This document shows positions 57,926-64,000 of a DNA stretch of 64,000 nt, one piece after another (within the stretch, counting starts at the first letter, position 1; each line of letters opens with the position of its first letter). The stretch comes from Myotis daubentonii. Taxonomy: Eukaryota; Chordata; Mammalia; Chiroptera; Vespertilionidae. Made by a program: the position numbers and the translations under genes. The notes under the pieces are model-generated. The model ran no database searches. It saw only the letters and a program-made list of their open reading frames with translations, and was not told where the DNA came from. The DNA is taken from the NCBI RefSeq assembly GCF_963259705.1, contig NC_081842.1:184392349-184456348 (forward strand), in the 5' to 3' direction.

Positions 57926-57941
57926 TATGTTTATAATTATA

Positions 57942-59253
57942 CTAGGGGCCCGGTGCACGAAATTCGTGCACTGTGTGTTTGGGGGGGGGGGGGGAGTGTC
58001 CCTCAGCCCAGCCTGCCCCCTCTCACATACTGGGAGCCCTCAGGCGTTGACCCCCATCACCCTCCAATCACAGGATCGGCCCCTTGCCCAGGCCTGACGC
58101 CTCTGACAGAGGCGTCAGGCCTGGGCAGGGGACCCTCATTTCCCCCCATCACTGGTTCTGCCCCCAGCTCAGGCCTGATGCCTCTGGCCCAGGCATCAGG
58201 CCTAGGCAGGGGACCCCCAGACCCCTCCGATTGCTGGCTCTGCCCCTTGCCCAGGCCTGATGCCTCAGCCAGAGGCATAGACCCCCATCACCCTCTGATG
58301 GCCTGATCGGCCCCTTGCCCAGGCCTGACGCCTCCGCCAGAGGTGTCAGGCTTGGACAGGGGACCCCCATCTCCCCCCGATCACTGGCTCTGGCCCCCGC
58401 CCAGGCCTGAGGCCTCTGGCCCAGGAATCATGCCTGGGCAGGGAACCCCCATCTCCCTCTGATCGCTTGCTCCACCCCCCGCCCAAGCCTGACGCCTCTG
58501 ACCCAGGCTTCAGGCCTGGGCAAGGGGACCATCATATCCCCCCAATCCCCGGCTCCGCCCCCCACCCAGGCCTGATGCCTCTGGCCCAGGCATCAGGCCT
58601 AGGCAGGGGACCCCCAGCACCCCGCTAAGGCCTGATGCCCCGGCCAGAGGAGTTGACCCTCATCACCCTCCGATCACCAATCACCGGATCGGCCCCTTGA
58701 CCAGGCCTGAGGCCTCCGGCAGAGGTGTCAGGCCTGGGCAGGGGACCCCCAGCTCCCCGCGGTTGCAGGCTCCGCCGCTGCCCAGGCCTAACGCCTCTGG
58801 CCTAGGGGTCCGGCCCGGGCAGCGGAGACCCGCAGCTGCAGCGGCCCCGCGATCGTAGGCTCCGCTTTAGGCCCAGGCAAGGGACCCCTAGCTCCTGGGA
58901 CTGCCAGCTTCGACCGTGCCCGGCTCCCATCGCTGGCTCCACCCCTACTTCCTGCTATCACTGGCCAGGGCGGAAAAGGCACCTGATTCTCCGATCATGG
59001 CTGGGGGGCAGGGCAAAGGCAGCCCCAGGGCCGCCTTTGCCCTACCCCCCAGCTCTTAGCTCCCCCCTGGGTTTCCGATCACTATCAGTGGCAGGGGGCT
59101 TCTTCTTGCTTTCCCTTTCGCCTCCCTGCATTGTGCCTACATATGCAAATTAGCCGCCATCTTGTTGGCAGTTAATTTGCATATAGCCCTGATTAGCCAA
59201 TGAAAAGGGTAGCTCGTACGCCAATTACCATTTTTCTCTTTTATTAGTGTTGA
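57942..59253 (-). mobile_element. Helitron with expanded internal repeats
   Basis: CTAGGGGCCCGGTGCACGAAATTCGTGCAC to 'ctcttttattagtgttga', 1312 bp. Same subfamily as 39038-39749 (712 bp); the extra length is a tandem array at about 58075-58790. Confidence 0.92.
58075..58790. repeat. About 110-120-bp tandem repeat in the Helitron
   Basis: Six or seven diverged units, each with 'ggcccctt gcccaggcctgacgcctc', a partial palindrome of the cctgatgcctctggcccaggcatcagg type, and 'caggggacccccat'. Frames on both strands are artefacts. Confidence 0.85.
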
Positions 59254-59725
59254 CTAGAGGCCCGGTGCACAAAAATTTGTGCACTTGGGGGGGGGGGGTC
59301 CCTCAGCCCGGCCTGTGCCCTCTCGCAGTCTGGGACCCCTTACTCAGGGGATGACCACCTGCTGGCTTAGGCCCGCTCCCCAGGGGATTGGGCCTAAGCT
59401 GGCAGTCAGATATTCTTCTGGCAGCCCGGCAGCCCTCAGGGGATGTCCACTTGCCAGCGGGGAGCAGGCCTAAACTGCAGTCAGACATCCTTAGCGCTGC
59501 TGAGGAGGCAGGAGAGGCTCCCACCACCACCACTGTACTGGCAGCCAACAGCCTGGCTTGTGGCTGAGCAGAGCTCCTCCCATGTGAGAGCGCCCTGACC
59601 ACCAGAGGGCAGCTCCTGCATTGAGCGTCTGCCCCCTGGTGGTCAGTGTGTGTCATAGTGACCAGTCATTCCCAGTCGTTCTGCTGTTAGGGTCAGTTTG
59701 CATATTACCCTGTTACTATATAGGA
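59254..59725 (-). mobile_element. Helitron, subfamily A (first composite unit)
   Basis: CTAGAGGCCCGGTGCACAAAAATTTGTGCAC to 'ctgttactatatagga', 472 bp. Related to 60303-60767 and 61448-61889. Confidence 0.92.
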
Positions 59726-60302
59726 TAGAGGCCTGGTGCACGGGAGGGGGCCGGCTGATTTGCCCTGAAGAGTGTCCCGGATCAGGGTGGGGTCCCACTT
59801 GGGTGCCTGGCCAGCCTCGATGAGGGGATGATGGCTGTTTGTAGCTGGTCACACCCCCTTCAAGGTGGGGTCCCCACTGGGGTGCCTGGCCAGTCTGGGT
59901 GTGGGGCTAAGGGCTGTTTTCAGGCTGGTGAGTGACTGAAGCTCCCAACCGCTCCTTTTTTTCTTTTTATTCTGGGATTTATTTACCTTCTATGGCTGTC
60001 ACTGGAATTGAGAGCTGGCTTTAGCTCTGAGGCTCGGCTGGCTGAAAGCAGGTTTCTGGGGTTTGTTTAGCTTCTATAATTGCAACATTGTTTCTTAGAG
60101 TGCAGCTCAGAGGCCGGCAGCAGCAGGTGGGGAACCTTGGCTTCCTCCATCACTGGAGCAAGCAAGCCTCCTGTTCGCTTCAGCTGCCTGGCTGCCGGCC
60201 ACCATCTTGGTTGGCAGTTAATTTGCACATCACCCTGATTAGCCAATGGGAAGTGTGTCGGAGGTATGGTTAATTACCATGTTTGTCTATTATTAGATAG
60301 GA
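59726..60302 (-). mobile_element. Helitron, subfamily B (first composite unit)
   Basis: Starts TAGAGGCCTGGTGCACGGG, lacking the C of CTAG and the hairpin arm, directly after subfamily A. Ends 'ctattattagatagga'. 577 bp. Related to 60781-61431. Confidence 0.88.
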
Positions 60303-60780
60303 CTAGAGGCCTGGTGCACAAAAATTTGTGCACTTGGGGGGGGGAGGTCCCTCAGCCCGGCCTGTGCCCTCTTGCAGTCTGGGACCCCTCAGGGGATGTC
60401 CACCTGCTGGCTTAGGCCCGCTCCCAGGGGATCAGGTCTAAGTTGGCAGTCAGACATCCCTCTGGCAGTCCAGGAGCCCTCAGGGGATGTCCACTTGCCA
60501 GCAGGGAGCAGGCCTAAGCTGCAGTCGGACATCTTTAGTGCTGCTGAGGAGGCGGGAGAGGCTCCTGCCACCACTGCTGTGCGGGCAGCCATCAGCCTGG
60601 GTTGTGGCTGAGCAGAGCTCCCCCTGTGGGAGCGCCCTGACCACCAGGGGGCAGCTCCTGCATTGAGCATCTGCCCCCTGGTGGTCAGTGTGTGTCATAG
60701 TGACCAGTCATTCCCAGTTGTTCTGCTGTTAGGGTCAATTTGCATATTACCCTTTTATTATATAGGATTATTATATAGGA
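60303..60780 (-). mobile_element. Helitron, subfamily A (second composite unit)
   Basis: CTAGAGGCCTGGTGCACAAAAATTTGTGCAC to 'cttttattatatagga' at 60767, plus a 13-bp repeat of its own end, TTATTATATAGGA (60768-60780). Confidence 0.9.
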
Positions 60781-61431
60781 TAGAGGCCTGGTGCATGGGT
60801 GGGGGCTGGCTGGTTTTCCCTGAAAGGTGTCCCAGATCAGGGTGGGGGTCCCACTGGGGTACCTGGCCAGCCTGGGTGAGAGGCTGAGGGCTGTTTTCAG
60901 GCCGGTCAAGCCCCACAGTGGGGACCCTCACCCCATGGGAGTGTGGCCAGCCTGGGTGAGGGGCTGAGGGTTGTTTTCAGGCTGGCCACACCCCCTTCAG
61001 GGTGAGGCGCCCTACTGGGGTGCCTGGCCAGACTGGGTGAGGGGCTGACGGCTGTTTTCAGGCTGGCCACGGCTGCGGGCTGGAAGCAGGTATCTGGGAT
61101 TTAGTTAACTTCTATAATTGAAACTTTGTAGCCTTGGTCCCGCTCAAAGCCTGGGTTCCCCTGGCAACCCATGTTCCCAGCCCCTCCTTGAGCGGAGGCC
61201 ACGCCGGCTGGACGCAGGTATCTGGGATTTATTTATCTTCTAAATTGAAACTTAGTAGCCTTGAGCGGAGCTCAGGGATGGCCGCAGGCAGGAAGCTTGG
61301 CTTCCTCCATTGCCGGGGGCAACCTAAGCCTCCTGCTCACTCCAGCTCCGTGGCCACCACTATCTTTGTGACGCACTGACAGAGTGAGGGTGTGATGGTT
61401 AATTTGCATATTATTCTTTTATTAGATAAGA
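60781..61431 (-). mobile_element. Helitron, subfamily B (second composite unit)
   Basis: Starts TAGAGGCCTGGTGCATGGG, with the same missing C and hairpin arm as 59726. Ends 'cttttattagataaga'. About 650 bp with three internal repeats of 'gggtgcctggccagcctgggtgaggggctgagggctgttttcaggctgg' type. Confidence 0.87.
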
Positions 61432-61447
61432 TAAACTGGTATATAAA

Positions 61448-61889
61448 CTAGAGGCCCGGTGCATGAAAATTCATGCACTTAGGGGGGAGGGAGCGGGAGA
61501 GGGGGGTCCCTCAGCCCAGCCTGCGCCCCCTCACAGTCCGGGACCCCTCAAGGGATGTCCAACTAATGACTTAGGCCCGCTCCCTGGGGGATCAGGCCTA
61601 AGTTGGCAGTCAGACATCCCTCTGGGAAGCGAGCCTACGCCGTTAGTCAGACATCCTTAGCACTGCCGCGGAAGCGGGAGAGGCTCCCGCCACCGCCACT
61701 GCACTGGCCAGCCATGAGCCAGCTTCTGGCTGAGTGGCACTTCCTCTGTGGAAGCGCACTGACCAACAGGGGGCAGCTCCTGTATTGAGCGTCTGCCCCC
61801 TGGTGGTCAGTGCACGTCATAGCGACCAGTCATTCCCAGTCGTTCTGCTGTTAGGGTCAATTTGCATATTATCCTTTTATTATATAGGA
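61448..61889 (-). mobile_element. Helitron, subfamily A (single)
   Basis: CTAGAGGCCCGGTGCATGAAAATTCATGCAC to 'ccttttattatatagga', 442 bp, separated from the previous one by 16 bp of host DNA. Confidence 0.92.
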
Positions 61890-62019
61890 GAAGCTGGATA
61901 ACAGGAGTTCATTTTACTATCCTCTTTTATATAGGTTTGAAGTTTTCTATAACAAAAATGTTTTTTTCTATTTAAAAAAAAGTGTTTAAAATGACAGTCC
62001 TGAGGGTAAAGTTCAAATT

Positions 62020-62435
62020 CCTTAGCATAGTTTATCAAGAAAGCCTTTAATTATATATGACCCCTATTTACCTCTCCAGCTCATCTCACAACTGCCTACT
62101 ACAGCCCAAGCTTCAAGATGGACAAGTTCCTCACTCTTGCCCCCTCCAAAAACATTATCTCTATCTCAAGCAGTTTAAACTTCTCTCTCTGCTCACATGG
62201 CTAACCCCTACTCATCATTAAGACAACAGCAAACCTGCTTCTTCTAGGAAACCTTTCCTGGCCCTCCAAGACTGAGTCAAGTAACCCATCTATATAACCT
62301 CAAAACATACTATGCTTCTCTATCATAGCTCTTACTTCCTGCATCCCAGAATCTAGGTATCATGAGGGCATGGATAATTTCCACCTTATTTACCATTTTA
62401 ACCCCTCTTGCTAGGTACTCAATAAATATTTAATA
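62020..62435 (+). repeat. L2 LINE 3' part
   Basis: 'agggtaaagttcaaattccttagcatag', 'gcttcttctaggaaacctttcctggccctccaag' and 'gctaggtactcaataaatatttaataaa' are in L2 order. Confidence 0.75.
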
Positions 62436-62840
62436 AATTTACAAAAGGCATTACCCCTCCACTTTCCAACTCCTCACATATCTATACCTCCCTCAATTTT
62501 TCTTCCTTTCCCATCTTCCTTCCTGATCATGATTCACATAAATGGTTGGCTGTTCACACAGCATTCCCAAATTTATATCCACAGCCTTCCCTAGGCATCT
62601 CATCTAATAAAAATTCAACTAATAAATTCTAATCTAGCATATCTTTATCTCCAGGCCCGACCTATGGCTCCTGGTTCCAAGGATTCAATCTCCTATCTTC
62701 AATCTCCTGTTAGCTCCCAAACTCACCTTTACGCTAGAGCTGCTAAGAAATTCTCTAATCTTCTTAATAACCCTTATGTTCTCAAGCTTCTCAATTTGTG
62801 CATACTTCCACTGCCTGGAATGCCATTCTCTTTTACCTTT

Positions 62841-63066
62841 TTTTTTTTTTTTTAATATATTTTTTTATTGATTTTTTTACAGAGAGGAAGGGAGAGAGAT
62901 AGAGAGTTAGAAACATCGATGAGAGAGAAACATCGATCAGCTGCCTCCTGCACATCCCCCACTGGGGATGTGCCCACAACCCAGGTACATGCCCTTGACC
63001 GGAATCGAACCTGGGACCTTTCAGTCCGCAGGCCGACGCTCTATCCACCGAGCCAAACCGGTTTCG
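62841..63066 (-). mobile_element. Ves SINE, young
   Basis: Antisense full-length copy ending in poly(T) on the plus strand. Perfect 19-bp target duplication GCCATTCTCTTTTACCTTT (62822-62840 and 63067-63085). Confidence 0.95.
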
Positions 63067-63308
63067 GCCATTCTCTTTTACCTTTATTTTAAGCCTAGGC
63101 TCAAATGTCTCCCTGGCCTTTCCCAGGCAATGTTCCCACAGCAGCCTAGTCTTATTTATATTATAGAATTTATCATTGTACTGTACACTTGGACATTGTT
63201 TCAGTACATTAGGATTCTGAAAGATTTGAAAGTACATCTTAACGATTTGCGTGTGGCTGATACCTTGGAGGTACATCGTCCAGGAAGAGTATCAGAATTA
63301 GTTGCACA

Positions 63309-63446
63309 GCCTTTAAGCGGAGCAGTAAATAGCAAATCACTCTATTCCTTGTTTCAAAAATTACTTGGATTCTGGTCTGGCTCTCGTTGTAGATCTGTTC
63401 TAGGGTGACTGAAAATCTTTAAACTAGATTGGTCTTGCTTTAAAGT
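63309..63446 (+). repeat. Inverted repeat, left arm
   Basis: Reverse complement of 63863-64000, 137 of 138 bases equal by direct reading. It is part of an unidentified insert in L2 with a short open frame ending at 63408. Not a recognised family. Confidence 0.93.
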
Positions 63447-63862
63447 TTTGAAATTATGTGTAGGTGTCTGCTCTGCTAGATTGTGAGTTCCTAGATAGTA
63501 AGGGCTCTCTCTCCTTCACGCTTGCACCTCCAGCATATAAAGTGCAATGCCTATTATAAAGTTGGCCCCAAATAAATATTTCCTGAATGGATTACATCAT
63601 ATTGTTCCTATTAATTAAGAAACTGAGCTAGAGCTGAAAAGACTGCCTAAATCTACTTCCCTAAAGGAGGAAATCAAAGTAATAATATCTTAAGCTCTTT
63701 TTCAAAAACTGCGGATAGATTTGGGTTTAGGCCAAGGCCCAGGACCAGAGACTAAGGCCCAGGCTAAGGTAAGCTTTAGGAGAATCTATTCAGTTCACAG
63801 CAGTTTTAAGTGATCCTAACCCAACCCTGAGATTATCCCAATATCAATTTTCATACAGGCTG

Positions 63863-64000
63863 ACTTTAAAGCAAGACCAATCTAGTTTAAAGATTTTCAG
63901 TCACCCTAGAACAGATCTACAACGAGAGCCAGACCAGAATCCAAGTAATTTTTGAAACAAGGAATAGAGTGACTTGCTATTTACTGCTCCGCTTAAAGGC
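63863..64000 (-). repeat. Inverted repeat, right arm (cut by window end)
   Basis: Matches 63309-63446 inverted. The match is still running at base 64000, so the true arm length is unknown. Spacer between the arms is 416 bp. Confidence 0.93.

Larger units (their letters stand above)
62440..63600 (+). repeat. Second L2 LINE, with SINE and unidentified insert
   Basis: 'catacttccactgcctggaatgcc' (before the SINE), 'ttaagcctaggctcaaatgtctccctggcctttcccaggc' (after) and 'gctagattgtgagttcctagatagtaagggctc' are L2 order. A foreign piece of about 230 bp lies between about 63213 and 63446. Confidence 0.7.
1..64000 (-). other. OSBPL9: OSBPL9 gene, internal part (introns plus two exons)
   Basis: The two coding exons found on the minus strand (44379-44429, then 21729-21807) encode adjacent pieces of the ORP9 PH domain, in the expected order and phase. 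The whole window is therefore interpreted as internal OSBPL9 sequence: part of the intron upstream of the first exon (44430-64000), the complete 22.6-kb intron between the exons (21808-44378), and part of the next intron (1-21728). I looked for the preceding N-terminal PH exon and for the following ORP9 exons and did not recognise them here. The gene span is an inference from the exons; the exons themselves are seen directly. Confidence 0.88.

Noticed and set aside
62968..63408. 146-codon plus-strand frame
   Set aside because: Starts inside a Ves SINE and runs through L2 into the unidentified insert. The last ~65 codons may have coding origin but there is no gene model; treated as part of the inverted-repeat finding.

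Overview
This is nuclear DNA of a vespertilionid bat (Myotis, Eptesicus or Pipistrellus type). The evidence is the combination of many HeliBat Helitrons, tRNA-derived Ves SINEs, young hAT elements and a HAL1 retrotransposon. That mix is known from vesper bats and from no other mammal group I know. It is not prokaryotic: there are no operons, and almost every long reading frame is a repeat artefact.

The window lies inside one protein-coding gene on the minus strand, OSBPL9 (ORP9, an oxysterol-binding-protein relative). Two consecutive coding exons of its PH domain are visible: 44379-44429 (51 bp) and 21729-21807 (79 bp). Both have correct splice sites and compatible phase. They are separated by a 22.6-kb intron and flanked by at least 19.6 kb and 21.7 kb of further intron. 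Everything else is intronic and mostly transposon-derived.

Layout. 1-14 kb: old MIR/L2/L1 remnants, several Ves SINEs (some nested) and one small Helitron. 14.3-19.7 kb: a nested stack in which one old L2 LINE carries a hAT element, an old L1 3' end, a short Helitron and a 2.7-kb HeliBat remnant coding for the Rep (HUH) part; that Rep gene is split by a TA-flanked MITE. A tRNA-Lys half inserted as a retrocopy follows at 19.66 kb. 19.7-22.1 kb: transposon-poor block around the 79-bp exon. 22.9-28 kb: L2 and antisense L1. 28.0-33.0 kb: a full-length LARP4 retropseudogene (minus strand) with 12-bp target duplications, split by a Helitron. 33.7-34.6 kb: a nearly emptied endogenous retrovirus. 34.7-36.6 kb: an apparently intact HAL1 element inside an older antisense L1. 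37.2-38.6 kb: a 5'-truncated L1. 38.8-48.6 kb: Helitrons, several end to end, around the 51-bp exon. 48.6-57.6 kb: hAT, L1, solo LTR, MLT1 LTR, SINEs and a minisatellite-rich Helitron. 57.6-61.9 kb: a seven-Helitron cluster. 62-64 kb: L2, a Ves SINE and one complete arm plus part of a second arm of an inverted repeat cut by the window edge.

About 21 Helitron copies cover roughly 12-13 kb, near a fifth of the window. The most unusual observations are: (1) a hAT element holding a perfect 175-bp inverted copy of L2 sequence lying about 0.5 kb away, joined by microhomology at a palindrome; (2) a tRNA-Lys 5' half inserted with target duplications; (3) two copies of a double-Helitron unit sharing the same abnormal internal junction; (4) the apparently intact HAL1. 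Repeat family names come from my knowledge of consensus sequences; no database search was run.
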